64,000 bases of DNA from Streptomyces sp. NBC_00078 (GTDB lineage: Bacteria; Actinomycetota; Actinomycetes; Streptomycetales; Streptomycetaceae): the NCBI RefSeq assembly GCF_026343335.1, contig NZ_JAPELX010000001.1, positions 1,550,001 through 1,614,000 of the forward strand. The letters run 5' to 3'. The notes beneath the pieces are model-generated. The model saw nothing but the letters and a program-made list of their open reading frames with translations. It was not told the DNA's origin and did not search any database. Shown in pieces: positions 12,631 through 21,918 of this stretch. Position 1 is the first letter of the stretch. Every line of letters starts with the position of its first letter. The position numbers were made by a program, and so were the translations under genes.

Positions 12631-13330
12631 ATCTGCCTCTGGAGCTCGACTCGTTCGTGGGGCGTTCGGCCGAACTGGCCGCACTGGCGCGGGCACTCGG
12701 GGCGGCGCGCCAGGTGAAGGTGACGGGCGCCGTCGGCGTCGGAGTCGGCAAGTCACGGCTCGCGACGCGGACGGCCGTGCGCTGCGCACCGCGCGACGGG
12801 GTGTGGCGGATGGAGCCGGCGCCGGTGCGCGATCCGGAGTTCGTCGACCACACCGTCGTGGAGGCGCTGGGGCTGACCGACCACACGACGCGGCATTCGC
12901 GCGAGACGCTGCTCGCACATCTCGCCGAGCGTCAACTCCTGCTGGTTCTTGACGGGTTCGAGCATCCGGCTGAGGCGTGTGCCTCTCTGGTGGGCGAGTT
13001 GCTGGGCCGATTGCCCGGGCTCAGGGTGCTCGGGGTGGGGCGCAGACCACTGGCCGTGGCGGTGCAGGGCGATGCGGCGGAGGCGGCGGTGTGCAGGGCG
13101 CGGCGGCGCGGATGTCCGGTCGGTGGGTCTGCCCCTGTTCGGCTCGGCGTACTGCAACGCCCCGCACGAGCTGTGCGAGGACATGGCGCGGGAGCGGCTG
13201 AGCGACCCGCGGTACGCGAGTTGCGTGGCGGAGGGGGCGCGGCTGGTGCGGGAGGCGGCGGTGCCGAAGGCGCTGGAACGGCCGCAGGCCGCCGTCCCGT
13301 CGCCGCGGGGGCCGGTGCGGTATGCGACGG
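12631..13330 (+). pseudogene. Remnant of NB-ARC/LuxR-type ATPase regulator
   Basis: Translation from about 12631 gives the start of a signalling ATPase domain as found in large LuxR and AfsR-like regulators: ELDSFVGRSAELAALARAL, a P-loop region VTGAVGVGVGKSRLA, and LLLVLDGFEH at the Walker B position, then LPGLRVLGVGRRPLA. The P-loop carries an extra Gly-Val compared with the usual GVGGVGKS. Near 13080-13110 the meaningful frame changes by one, and a short C-terminal-like stretch (DPRYASCVAEGARLV) follows. There is no DNA-binding domain and no credible start. I read it as a decayed, internally deleted gene on the opposite strand to its housekeeping neighbours. Confidence 0.65.
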
Positions 13331-13350
13331 CGAGCGTGAACATGCACGAA

Positions 13351-13390
13351 CCCGCCGCCTCCCGACCCGGAAGGGCGGGGAGACGGCGGG
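13351..13390 (-). terminator. Hairpin terminator downstream of rpsD
   Basis: A 13-bp stem with one mismatch (arms 13351-13363 and 13378-13390) lies just past the rpsD stop on the minus strand and would end its transcript. It also separates rpsD from the opposing pseudogene. Confidence 0.65.
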
Positions 13391-13417
13391 CTGAGTGGTG
13401 CTACCGCCTGCTGGTGA

Positions 13418-14032
13418 TCAGCGGGCGTAGTACTCGACGACGAGCTGCTCGTCGCAGATCACCGGGATCTCCTTGCGGTTCGGCTCGCGGTCCAGGCGGA
13501 AGGCCAGGGCGCGGAGGTTCACCTGGAGGTAGCGCGGGGTCTCACCGTCGGGGGCGAAGCCGCCCTCACGGGAGATGGAGAAAAGGGTCTTCTCACGGCT
13601 GCGCTCGCGGACCATCACGACGTCGTCGGGACGGACGCGGAAGGAGGGCTTGTCGACCTTCTGGCCGTTGACCTCGATGTGGCCGTGCACGACCATCTGA
13701 CGGGCCTGGTAGATGGTGCGGGCGATGCCCGAACGCAGGACCAGGGCGTCGAGACGGCGCTCGAGCTCGATGATCAGGGCCTCACCGGTCTTGCCCTGGA
13801 CCTTGGAGGCACGCTCGTAGGCGCGGACGAGCTGACGCTCGGACACGTCGTACTGCGCGCGCAGACGCTGCTTCTCGAGCAGACGGACCTTGTAGTCCGA
13901 GTTCTGCTTGCGGCCACGGCCGTGCTCACCCGGCGGGTAGGGGCGGGCCTCGAAGTACTTGACGGCCTTCGGGGTCAGCGCGATGCCGAGGGCACGCGAC
14001 TTCTTGACCTTGGGGCGGGACTGGTTCGCCAC
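13418..14032 (-). CDS. rpsD: 30S ribosomal protein S4
   Basis: S4 binds 16S rRNA early in 30S assembly. The 204-residue product starts with GTG at 14032 ([15 protein letters not shown]) and contains the S4 RNA-binding domain ([13 protein letters not shown], then [17 protein letters not shown]). The N-terminal region lacks the Cys cluster of zinc-binding S4 proteins, so this is the zinc-free (C-minus) type. In Streptomyces rpsD stands alone here rather than in the alpha operon; this window agrees, since its neighbours are a pseudogene and rarA. Confidence 0.97.
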   Translation of the reverse strand: MANQSRPKVKKSRALGIALTPKAVKYFEARPYPPGEHGRGRKQNSDYKVRLLEKQRLRAQYDVSERQLVRAYERASKVQGKTGEALIIELERRLDALVLRSGIARTIYQARQMVVHGHIEVNGQKVDKPSFRVRPDDVVMVRERSREKTLFSISREGGFAPDGETPRYLQVNLRALAFRLDREPNRKEIPVICDEQLVVEYYAR

Positions 14033-14337
14033 TGTGTCTGTCTCTTTTCTCAGGTTTCCGGCTTGCCAGGGTGATGGGAGGTCGCATCCGCAGCCGGGGA
14101 AACCCATCTCGTCCTGGCGGACGGGGTGGGCAGCCGCTCCCCTGGTCTGGGCACATACGTGCAGCACGCGAGTGGCCCACCGACCGGTCCCGGAACTCCG
14201 AGTGGTGGTGGGCTGCCCGCGACACCGATCGACGGTGCGCGACGCTCCTGGAGTCGGTCCGCGAGGGACCGGTCTCCGGCTGACTGTCCCGCTCTGACAG
14301 CACAGGACTCAGCACTTCGGCGAAGTCTACAGGGTGC
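14033..14337 (-). promoter_or_regulatory. rpsD upstream leader/promoter region
   Basis: This 305-bp stretch between the rarA stop and the rpsD start has no gene. It contains a perfect 10-bp inverted repeat with arms at 14182-14191 and 14265-14274, a short hairpin near 14308-14322, and smaller complementary runs. It is large enough for a promoter and a structured leader. In several bacteria S4 represses its own mRNA through leader structure; whether that happens here cannot be judged by eye. Confidence 0.35.
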
Positions 14338-15693
14338 TCAGGACCGCTTACGACCGAGGTGTTTCCTGGTCCACTCGACCGCGTCCGCGTATCTCGCCTC
14401 GGCTCCGTGCCGGGTCGGTGTGTAGTACTCGCGGTCCTTGATGGCGTCCGGGGCGTACTGCTGCTCGGCGATGCCCTCGGCCAGGTCGTGCGGATACACG
14501 TACCCCTGCGCGTGCCCGAGCTTGGCGGCGCCCTTGTAGTGGCCGTCGCGCAGATGCGGCGGCACGGATCCGGCCAGTCCCTTGCGTATGTCGTCCATGG
14601 CGGCGCCGATCGCCGTCGTCGCGGCGTTGGACTTCGGAGCCAGGGCGAGGGCGATGGTGGCGTGGCTGAGGGTGAGGGCGGCCTCGGGGAAGCCGATCAT
14701 GGCGACGGCCTGGGCGGCGGCGACGGCGATCGGCAGGGCATTGGGGTCGGCCAGGCCGATGTCCTCGCTCGCCGAGATCATCAGGCGGCGGGCGATGAAG
14801 CGGGGGTCCTCGCCGGCCTCGATCATGCGGGCCAGATAGTGCAGGGCGGCGTCGACGTCCGAGCCCCTGATGGACTTGATCAGGGCGCTGGCGACGTCGT
14901 AGTGCTGGTCGCCGTCGCGGTCGTACTTCACCGCCGCCCGGTCGACCGTCTCCTCCAGGGTGGTCAGCGAGATCTCCGTCTCGCCCTTGTCGAGGGCGGC
15001 ACCGGCCGCGGCCTCCAGCGCGGTCAGGGCGCGGCGGGCATCGCCGCCGGCGATGCGCACGAAGTGGTCCTCGGTGTCCTCGGGGAGGGTGACCGCGCCC
15101 TTGAGGCCGCGCTCGTCGCTCAGCGCCCGCTTGAGCAGCCCCCGGACGTCGTCGTCGGTGAGGGGTTCGAGGGTGAGGAGGAGGGAGCGGGACAGGAGCG
15201 GGGAGATCACCGAGAAGTACGGGTTCTCCGTCGTCGCCGCGATCAGGGTCACCCAGCGGTTCTCGACCGCCGGGAGCAGGGAGTCCTGCTGGGCCTTGCT
15301 GAAGCGGTGGATCTCGTCGAGGAAGAGGACGGTCTCCTTGCCGTACCCGCCGGTGGCGCGGCGGGCGCCGTCGATGACCGCGCGGACCTCCTTGACGCCC
15401 GCGGTGATCGCGGAGAGCTCGACGAAGCGCTTGTCGGTGGCCTTGGAGACGACGTACGCCAGTGTCGTCTTGCCGGTGCCGGGCGGGCCCCAGAGGAGCA
15501 CCGAGGACGGTCCGGCCGGGCCGCCCGCGCCCTCGCCGACCAGTCGGCGCAGGGGCGAGCCCGGTTTGAGCAGGTGCTGCTGGCCCACCACCTCGTCGAG
15601 GGTGCGCGGGCGCATCCGCACCGCCAGGGGGCTTCCTGCCGGATCCTTCTCCTGGCGTTCTTCTGCGGCGGCGGTGAACAGGTCGGGCTCCAC
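14338..15693 (-). CDS. rarA: Replication-associated recombination protein RarA (MgsA)
   Basis: RarA is a clamp-loader-like AAA+ ATPase that acts at stalled replication forks. The 451-residue product has the family entry segment [15 protein letters not shown], Walker [10 protein letters not shown], Walker [10 protein letters not shown], sensor 1 AATTENP and the C-terminal tetramerisation region ([24 protein letters not shown], then [20 protein letters not shown]). The GTG at 15693 gives the normal N-terminus [13 protein letters not shown]. It stands as a single gene between rpsD and the VKOR protein. Confidence 0.95.
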   Translation of the reverse strand: MEPDLFTAAAEERQEKDPAGSPLAVRMRPRTLDEVVGQQHLLKPGSPLRRLVGEGAGGPAGPSSVLLWGPPGTGKTTLAYVVSKATDKRFVELSAITAGVKEVRAVIDGARRATGGYGKETVLFLDEIHRFSKAQQDSLLPAVENRWVTLIAATTENPYFSVISPLLSRSLLLTLEPLTDDDVRGLLKRALSDERGLKGAVTLPEDTEDHFVRIAGGDARRALTALEAAAGAALDKGETEISLTTLEETVDRAAVKYDRDGDQHYDVASALIKSIRGSDVDAALHYLARMIEAGEDPRFIARRLMISASEDIGLADPNALPIAVAAAQAVAMIGFPEAALTLSHATIALALAPKSNAATTAIGAAMDDIRKGLAGSVPPHLRDGHYKGAAKLGHAQGYVYPHDLAEGIAEQQYAPDAIKDREYYTPTRHGAEARYADAVEWTRKHLGRKRS

Positions 15694-15749
15694 GCTGAAA
15701 CCCTAGTTCAACGCACTGACAATCCCTCCGGGCCCCTGGGGGCCAGGGG

Positions 15750-16412
15750 TCAGCTGGTCCAGAAGTCCCACCAGCGGGTCAGGACGAGCATGCCGATGAT
15801 GCCGACGTGCAGCACGGGCACGACCCAGGTGAACTCGCCGAAGAAGCTCTTCAGCCAGCGCGGGGCGGACAGCAGGTCGTTGCGGATGTTGAACGAGGTC
15901 ACGTACCAGAACATCGTGATCGTCGCGACCCAGGCCAGGGAGCACCACAGGCACAGCGCGTTGATGCGGTAGAGCGACTGGAACTGCAGCCAGGTGCAGA
16001 AGGCCACGCCGAAGAGCGTGCCGAGGTTGAAGGTGAGCCAGTACCAGCGCGGGAAGCGGGCGCGGGCGAGCAGGCTCATGCCGACGCAGATCACGATGCC
16101 GTAGCAGACCAGGCCGAGCATCGGGTTGGGGAAGCCGAAGGCGGCGGCCTGCTTCGACTCCATGACGCTGCCGCAGGAGACGACCGGGTTGAGGCTGCAT
16201 CCCGGGGTGAACGTCTTGCCCTCGACCTTGGCCTCAAGCAGCTTGAACTTGTCGATCGTGATGACCCAGGCGGCGAGCAGACCGGCTGCGCCGGTGATCA
16301 CCAGCAGGAGCGCGAACGCACGGCTGCCGCCCACTGTGGGCGGTCCGGCGGGGTCATGGTCCGGAGCGGGCTCGGGCTCGGTGGAGACGTCCTTGACAGT
16401 GGTCTTGCTCAT
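15750..16412 (-). CDS. Vitamin K epoxide reductase (VKOR) family membrane protein
   Basis: A 220-residue protein with about five membrane spans. Bacterial VKOR homologues reoxidise DsbA-type thiol oxidases using quinones. The active-site pair is visible in LCLWCSLAW, and the outer loop pair is present in PGCSLNPVVSCGSV, so both relay cysteine pairs are kept. The ATG at 16412 (MSKTTVKDV) was chosen over an upstream in-frame start because the extension is low-complexity and unlike the family. A short Pro/Asp-rich cytoplasmic tail precedes the first span. The window also encodes a DsbA-like protein at 61.9 kb, but that one lacks a signal peptide and is probably not its partner. Confidence 0.93.
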   Translation of the reverse strand: MSKTTVKDVSTEPEPAPDHDPAGPPTVGGSRAFALLLVITGAAGLLAAWVITIDKFKLLEAKVEGKTFTPGCSLNPVVSCGSVMESKQAAAFGFPNPMLGLVCYGIVICVGMSLLARARFPRWYWLTFNLGTLFGVAFCTWLQFQSLYRINALCLWCSLAWVATITMFWYVTSFNIRNDLLSAPRWLKSFFGEFTWVVPVLHVGIIGMLVLTRWWDFWTS

Positions 16413-16558
16413 CACGCCGATTCCGTCTGCTTGAGAGTTGGACCTTCTTCTGGCAGGGGCCATTGTGCCGCACCGTGGCCACTGTCCACCGTTCGGTGGA
16501 CATAAGGAAGTACGCACGGTCGTCCCTGAGCGTTCGGTTCCGGACAATGGTGGACGGC

Positions 16559-16921
16559 ATGACAGCGCACGCGAACGAACTCGCGGTGGACGTACGGGGG
16601 CTGCGCGAGCGGTACGGGGACGTGACCGCCGTGGACGGCATCGATCTCAGGATCCGCAGGGGCGAGGTGTTCGGCCTGCTGGGGCCCACTGGCGCGGGCA
16701 GGAGCACCACGGTGGAGATCCTCCAGGGCGACCGCTCCAGGGACGCGGGCGAGGTGTCGGTGCTCGGGTCGGACCCGGCGACCGGCACGCGCGCGTGGAG
16801 GTCGCGTGTCGGAATCGTCTGGCAGGACGAATCGGGACTCACCGGGTTGACGGTGCGCGAGACCGTACGCCGTTTCGCCCTTGCTCATGGACCTGCGGAT
16901 GCCGGGCGGCGGGGGCGTTGA
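16559..16921 (+). pseudogene. Truncated ABC transporter ATPase (N-terminal fragment)
   Basis: From the ATG at 16559 the frame encodes the first ~110 residues of a drug/antibiotic-type ABC ATPase: LAVDVRGLRERYGDVTAVDG, a Walker A written GPTGAGRSTT, and the Q-loop region VGIVWQDESGLTGLTVRE. The Walker A lysine is replaced by arginine. The homology stops at about 16883, where the sequence turns, in another frame, into the receiver domain of a response regulator. Signature motif, Walker B and everything beyond are missing. This is a dead fragment. Confidence 0.85.
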
Positions 16922-17365
16922 CTCCATCGTGCGGATGGGAGAGGGAGAGGCGGGGCTGTCGTGCTGGGTGAAGCTCCTGGCGACGCACGAGACGGACCGG
17001 GACATCCTGCGGGGGAAGGCGAGGCTGGCGCGGCCGGTTGCCGGCTCAAGGACATGCCACGGGGTAAGTCGGCGGAGGCGGTGCGGGCGGCCGCGCGTGG
17101 CGAGGCCGTGCTCGCGCCGTCGGTGGCGGTGCGACTGGTGGACCGGCTGCGTACAAGACCGGAGCGGCCGCGGCTCTCGGAGCGGGAGACGGCGGTTCTG
17201 CGGCTGGTGGCGAAGGGCTGCACGAACGCGGAGACGGGCCGGCGTCTGTTCATCGGCGAGTCGACAGTGAAGACCCACCTCGTGCGCGCCTTCGGCGAGT
17301 TGGAGGTCGACGACCGGACGGCGGCGGTGACGAGTGCGACGCGCTTCGGGCTGCTCGACCATGAC
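16884..17365 (+). pseudogene. Remnant of LuxR/NarL-type response regulator
   Basis: The fragment begins inside the receiver domain at LMDLRMPGGGGVDSIV, the sequence around the phosphorylated Asp. It passes through a damaged middle (THETDRDILRG), changes frame near 17045, and continues as LKDMPRGKSAEAVRAAARG. It then gives a nearly intact helix-turn-helix, RLSERETAVLRLVAKGCTNAE...STVKTHLVRAFGELEVDDRT. The N-terminal half of the receiver domain is absent and no stop occurs before the hisS terminator, so the end is also lost. It is joined directly to the ABC ATPase fragment; see the finding on this junction. Confidence 0.85.
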
Positions 17366-17403
17366 GAGGGCGCCGGATACCCCTGCGGGCATCCGGCGCC
17401 CTC
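17366..17403 (-). terminator. Hairpin terminator downstream of hisS
   Basis: A perfect 13-bp inverted repeat (17366-17378 with 17391-17403) and a 12-base loop lie about 30 bp beyond the hisS stop. The pseudogene reading frame on the other strand runs into it. Confidence 0.8.
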
Positions 17404-17434
17404 GACGACGCGGCGGACGGTCGTGACGGACGGA

Positions 17435-18697
17435 CTAGCCGAGCCGGGACTCCAGTTCCGCCACGATCTCGTTCACCCCGACCGCCGTCTGCTCGCCGGA
17501 CTCCATGTCCTTGAGCTGGACGACGCCCTCGGCGAGGTCGCGTTCACCGGCGACGATCGTGTAGCGGGCGCCGCTGCGGTTGGCGTTCTTCATGGCGCCC
17601 TTGAGGCCCTTGGCGCCGTAGGAGAAGTCGGTGGCGATGCCGAGCTTGCGCAGCTCCGTGACCTTCGCGAACAGCACACGCCGCGCCTCCTCCCCCAGCG
17701 GCACCGCGAACACGCTGGTCGTGGAGGGGAGTTCGAGTTCGACGCCCTCCGCCTCCAGCGCCAGGACGGTGCGGTCGACGCCGAGGGCCCAGCCGACGGA
17801 CGGCAGCTCGGGGCCGCCGATCATCTCCGACAGCCCGTCGTAACGGCCGCCGCCGCCCACCGCTGACTGCGAACCCAGACCGTCGTGGACGAACTCGAAG
17901 GTCGTACGGGTGTAGTAGTCCAGACCGCGCACCAGCTTGGGGTCGTCCTCGAAGGCGACGCCCGCCGCCGTGATCAGCTCGCGGACCTCTTCGTGGTAGG
18001 CCTTGCAGGCGTCGCAGAGGTAGTCGCGCAGCAGCGGGGCGTCCCCGAGCTGCTTCTGGACCGACTCACGCTTGTCGTCCAGGACGCGGAGCGGGTTGAT
18101 CTCGGCGCGGCGCAGGGTGTCCTCGTCCAGGTCCAGGCCGCGCAGGAAGTCCTGCAGGGCCGCCCGGTACACCGGACGGCACTCCTTGTCGCCCAGGCTG
18201 TTCAGCAGGATGCGGAAGTTCCTGAGGCCCAGCGAGCGGTACGCCTGGTCGGCCAGGATGATCAGCTCGGCGTCCAGCGCCGGGTCCTCCGCGCCGATCG
18301 CCTCGGCGCCGACCTGCGAGAAGTGCCGGTAGCGGCCCTTCTGGGGGCGCTCGTAGCGGTAGTAGGAGCCCGAGTACCAGAGCTTGACCGGGAGGTTGCC
18401 CAGCTTGTGCAGGTTGGCCTCCAGCGCAGCGCGCAGCACGGAGGCGGTGCCCTCGGGGCGCAGGGCGAGCCTGTCGCCGCCCTTGGTCTCGAAGGCGTAC
18501 ATCTCCTTGGTCACGATGTCCGTGGACTCGCCGACACCGCGCGCGAAGAGCTCCACGCTCTCGAAGCCGGGCGTCTCGATGTAGCCGTAGCCGGCGTTGC
18601 GCAGCGGTGCGGCGATCGCCTCACGGACCGCCAGGAACTTGGCGCTGTCCGGCGGGATCAGGTCGTACGTGCCCTTGGGGGCCTTGAAGGTGCTCAC
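17435..18697 (-). CDS. hisS: Histidine--tRNA ligase
   Basis: HisS charges tRNA-His. The 420-residue class II synthetase has the N-terminal [14 protein letters not shown], motif 2 region ([20 protein letters not shown]), the histidine-A peptide [14 protein letters not shown], motif 3 (GWALGVDRT) and the C-terminal anticodon-binding domain. The GTG at 18697 was chosen because it gives the family N-terminus; the frame upstream is open but overlaps the MBL gene. Only 11 bp separate it from that gene, so the two are co-transcribed, as in other streptomycetes. Confidence 0.97.
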   Translation of the reverse strand: MSTFKAPKGTYDLIPPDSAKFLAVREAIAAPLRNAGYGYIETPGFESVELFARGVGESTDIVTKEMYAFETKGGDRLALRPEGTASVLRAALEANLHKLGNLPVKLWYSGSYYRYERPQKGRYRHFSQVGAEAIGAEDPALDAELIILADQAYRSLGLRNFRILLNSLGDKECRPVYRAALQDFLRGLDLDEDTLRRAEINPLRVLDDKRESVQKQLGDAPLLRDYLCDACKAYHEEVRELITAAGVAFEDDPKLVRGLDYYTRTTFEFVHDGLGSQSAVGGGGRYDGLSEMIGGPELPSVGWALGVDRTVLALEAEGVELELPSTTSVFAVPLGEEARRVLFAKVTELRKLGIATDFSYGAKGLKGAMKNANRSGARYTIVAGERDLAEGVVQLKDMESGEQTAVGVNEIVAELESRLG

Positions 18698-18708
18698 GGA
18701 AGGTCTCG

Positions 18709-19419
18709 TCACATTCCTCGTCGGGGAGCGTCGGCGCCGGCTCCCGGGCCGGCGGCCACCTGCCGCAGATACGGGTTGGCGGCGCGCTCCTTGCCGATGG
18801 TCGTCTGGGGGCCGTGGCCGGACAGCACCACGGTCGAGTCCTCGAGCGGCAGGCACACTCGGGCCAGCGAGTCGAGCATCTCGGCCATGTCGCCGCCGGG
18901 CAGGTCGGTGCGTCCGATGGAGCCGGCGAACAGCAGATCCCCGGAGAAGAACACGGAAGGAATCTCCGTGGTCTCGGGCATCCGGAACGTCACCGACCCC
19001 TTGGTATGTCCGGGCGCGTGCGCGACGGACAGCTCCAGACCTGCGAGCGCGAGCCGCGCGCCATCGGTCAGCTCCTTGACGTCGTCCGGCTCCCCCACCG
19101 TCAGCTCGCCCATCAGCGGCATACCGATGGAACGGCCGAGCGCCTTCTCCGGGTCAGCCAGCATGTAGCGGTCCTCGGGGTGGATCCATGCCGGCACGTC
19201 GTGCGCGCCGCATACCGGGACGACCGAGGCCACATGGTCGATGTGACCGTGGGTGAGGACGACGGCGACGGGCTTGAGCCGATGCTTCTTCAGCGCTTCC
19301 TCGACACCTTGGGCGGCCTGATGGCCCGGGTCGATGATCACGCACTCCTCTCCGGCGGCGGGGGCGACGAGATAACAGTTCGTCCCCCAGGCCCCGGCGG
19401 GGAACCCGGCAATGAGCAC
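18709..19419 (-). CDS. MBL-fold metallo-hydrolase (glyoxalase II-like)
   Basis: A 236-residue cytoplasmic hydrolase of the metallo-beta-lactamase fold. The zinc site is complete: THGHIDH in the first motif, the distal histidine in APGHTKGS, Asp in FSGDLLF and the last His in LSGHGPQT. This layout matches hydroxyacylglutathione-hydrolase-like proteins; actinomycetes lack glutathione, so the substrate may be a mycothiol or other thioester, which is inference. The start is GTG at 19419 ([16 protein letters not shown]). It precedes hisS by 11 bp. Confidence 0.9.
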   Translation of the reverse strand: MLIAGFPAGAWGTNCYLVAPAAGEECVIIDPGHQAAQGVEEALKKHRLKPVAVVLTHGHIDHVASVVPVCGAHDVPAWIHPEDRYMLADPEKALGRSIGMPLMGELTVGEPDDVKELTDGARLALAGLELSVAHAPGHTKGSVTFRMPETTEIPSVFFSGDLLFAGSIGRTDLPGGDMAEMLDSLARVCLPLEDSTVVLSGHGPQTTIGKERAANPYLRQVAAGPGAGADAPRRGM

Positions 19420-19609
19420 GATCGTCCTTCGTTGTGTCGATACGGGCAGCCGCTGCAGCTGTGAACGAATGGCTGCAGCCTCTGCCAGAGCCTACCGGCG
19501 CTGCCGAATCCTCAGCGAACCCATATACGGTACGGGGCACACGCAGGCGGTCGACTCACAAGACGCACGCGTCCCAGTCGACATACGAGACGCACGAGGA
19601 GAGAACCCG

Positions 19610-20455
19610 GTGGTCACCCAGGAACAGCGGAAGCGTCAGCTCGCCCGGGAGAAGTTCTTGCGCCAGCAGCAGCGGCGTACGGCCGCGCGCCGCAAGGCGA
19701 ACATGCGCAACTCGGTGATCGCGTCGGTGCTCGGCGTGGTCGTGATCGGCAGTGTGGCGCTCTACACGACCGGTGCGCTCAAGGACGACGGCAAGGCCAA
19801 GGCGAGCGCGGAGACGACGCCCAGCGCCCCCCCAACCAGCAAGGCGCCGGACCCGTGCGCGAAGCCGGCCAAGGGCTCGGTGAAGAAGCTGAGCTGGAAG
19901 AAGGAGCCGGCGCTGACCATCGACAAGTCGGCGAAGTACACGATGGATCTCGCCACGACATGCGGTGACATAGACATCGCGCTGAAGGCGTCGGCGGCGC
20001 CGCGAACCGTCAACTCGTTCAACTTCCTTGTCGGCAAGGGCTACTTGGACCACACCAAGTGCCACCGGCTGGTCACCCAGGGCATCTACGTCCTGCAGTG
20101 CGGCGACCCCACGGGCACCGGCACCGGCGGTCCCGGCTACTTGATCCCCGACGAGAACCTGAAGGACAAGAGCCTCAAGGGGAACATGTATCCGGCGGGT
20201 ACGGTCGCTATGGCCAACCACTACGATCCGCAGAAAAAGCAGGGTCGCAATACCGGCGGCAGCCAGTTCTTCCTCGTCTACCAGGACAGTCCGCTGCCGC
20301 CCGACTACACCCCGTTCGGCACGATCTCCGCGTCGGGCATGAAGGTCCTGAATAAGATCGCCGCCGCTGGCGCGCAGGCCGTCGACCCCACGAGCGGCAA
20401 CTCGGCGCCCAACGCAACGGTCGTGATCAACAAGGCGACGGTCACCAAATCCTGA
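19610..20455 (+). CDS. Membrane-anchored cyclophilin-type peptidyl-prolyl isomerase
   Basis: The 281-residue protein has a basic N-terminus (about 1-35), one membrane span (about 36-55), a Thr/Ser/Pro linker and an extracellular cyclophilin domain. Recognisable cyclophilin segments are NFLVGKGYLD, CHRLV with the catalytic Arg, GGPGYLIPDE, GTVAMAN, GSQFFLVY and FGTIS. It likely speeds proline isomerisation of exported proteins. The GTG at 19610 was preferred because GAGGAG lies eight bases upstream; the longer open frame includes promoter sequence. It is transcribed away from hisS/MBL and towards the DUF349 gene. Confidence 0.92.
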   Translation: MVTQEQRKRQLAREKFLRQQQRRTAARRKANMRNSVIASVLGVVVIGSVALYTTGALKDDGKAKASAETTPSAPPTSKAPDPCAKPAKGSVKKLSWKKEPALTIDKSAKYTMDLATTCGDIDIALKASAAPRTVNSFNFLVGKGYLDHTKCHRLVTQGIYVLQCGDPTGTGTGGPGYLIPDENLKDKSLKGNMYPAGTVAMANHYDPQKKQGRNTGGSQFFLVYQDSPLPPDYTPFGTISASGMKVLNKIAAAGAQAVDPTSGNSAPNATVVINKATVTKS

Positions 20456-20590
20456 GCGTCAAGTGCGGAATTTCGGTCGCGCGGGATGCGGACAGGCAAC
20501 CCGCCGGTCGCCTATGTTGGCCGTGACGAAACTGTGGACGATGCCCGGGGGCAGTGAGGCCCTTCGCAGGCATCATGTGGAGGAGGCGCT

Positions 20591-21820
20591 GTGAGCAGCG
20601 ACCCGTGGGGCCGCGTCGACGAGACGGGGACCGTGTACGTGCGTACGGCCGAGGGCGAGCAGGTCGTCGGTTCCTGGCAGGCCGGCTCCCCTGAGGAGGC
20701 GTTGGCCTACTTCGAGCGCAAGTACGAGGGCCTGGTTGTCGAGATCGGCCTCCTCGAGAAGCGCGTGAAGACCACCGACCTGTCCGCGAAGGACGCGCAG
20801 ACCGCCATCGACCACATCCGCGAGCAGGTCGACGCGCACCACGCGGTCGGCGATCTGGCCGCCCTGCGGACTCGTCTGGACAAGCTGGTCCAGACCGTCG
20901 ATGCGCGTCGTGAGGAGCGCAAGCAGCAGCGGGCGAAGCAGTCGGACGAGGCTCGGCACGCCAAGGAGGATCTGGTCACCGAGGCGGAGCAGCTGGCGCA
21001 GTCCGACCAGTGGCGGTCGGCCGGTGAGCGGCTGCGGGCGCTGGTGGACACCTGGAAGGGTCTGCCGCGCCTGGACCGCAAGTCGGACGACGAGCTGTGG
21101 CATCGCTTCTCGCATGCCCGGTCGGCGTTCTCCAAGCGTCGCAAGGCCCACTTCGCTTCGCTGGACGCGCAGCGCGAGGAGGCCCGCAGGACGAAGGAGC
21201 GGCTGGTCGCCGAGGCCGAGGCGCTGTCCGGCTCGACGGACTGGGGTCCGACGGCGGCGCGCTACCGCGACCTGATGACGGAGTGGAAGGCCGCGGGCCG
21301 CGCCCAGCGCGAGCACGAGGACGACCTGTGGAACCGCTTCCGTGGCGCCCAGGACGTGTTCTTCGCCGCCCGCAGTTCGGTCTTCGCCGAGCGGGACGCC
21401 GAACAGTCGGAGAACCTGAAGCTCAAGGAGGAGCTGGCCGGGGAGGCCGAGAAGATCCTCCCGGTCACGGACCTGAAGGCGGCCCGCGCCGCGTTCCGCT
21501 CGGTCAACGAGCGGTGGGAGGCCATCGGCCATGTGCCGCGCGACGCCCGGCCGAAGGTCGAGGGCCGGATGCACGCCGTCGAGCGCGCCATCCAGGAGGC
21601 CGAGGAGGCCGACTGGCGCCGGACGAACCCGGAGGCACGCGCGCGTGCCGAGGGTCTGACCGGCCAGCTCCAGGCGGCCGTGGACAAGCTGCGGGGCCAG
21701 ATCGAGCAGGCCCGGACCCAGGGCAACAACTCCAGGGCCGACAAGCTCGAACGGGAGCTGGAGGGCCGCCAGGCACTCCTGGACCAGGCACTCAAGGGCC
21801 TGCACGAGTTCGGCGGCTGA
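20591..21820 (+). CDS. DUF349 repeat coiled-coil protein
   Basis: A 409-residue, highly charged, mostly helical protein with three or more DUF349 repeats, each built around Trp-containing motifs: SDQWRSAGERLRALVDTWKGL, STDWGPTAARYRDLMTEWKAAG, VTDLKAARAAFRSVNERWEAIG. No membrane segment or enzyme motif is seen. The family is widespread in actinobacteria next to rel and is of unknown function. The GTG at 20591 follows a GGAGGAG site. It converges on relA across a strong shared terminator. Confidence 0.9.
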   Translation: MSSDPWGRVDETGTVYVRTAEGEQVVGSWQAGSPEEALAYFERKYEGLVVEIGLLEKRVKTTDLSAKDAQTAIDHIREQVDAHHAVGDLAALRTRLDKLVQTVDARREERKQQRAKQSDEARHAKEDLVTEAEQLAQSDQWRSAGERLRALVDTWKGLPRLDRKSDDELWHRFSHARSAFSKRRKAHFASLDAQREEARRTKERLVAEAEALSGSTDWGPTAARYRDLMTEWKAAGRAQREHEDDLWNRFRGAQDVFFAARSSVFAERDAEQSENLKLKEELAGEAEKILPVTDLKAARAAFRSVNERWEAIGHVPRDARPKVEGRMHAVERAIQEAEEADWRRTNPEARARAEGLTGQLQAAVDKLRGQIEQARTQGNNSRADKLERELEGRQALLDQALKGLHEFGG

Positions 21821-21833
21821 CCGCCTGACGAGA

Positions 21834-21880
21834 CGCAGGGAAAGGGCCCCGTACCTCGTGTACGGGGCCCTTTCCCTGCG
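21834..21880. terminator. Bidirectional terminator between DUF349 gene and relA
   Basis: A perfect 21-bp inverted repeat (21834-21854 with 21860-21880) around a five-base loop is the strongest hairpin I found in the window. Its arms start with runs of A/G and end with T/C, so it can work for both the plus-strand DUF349 transcript and the minus-strand relA transcript. Confidence 0.92.
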
Positions 21881-21918
21881 TGTGAATCCCCTACGGTTCC
21901 TTACAACTCCTCACGGCT

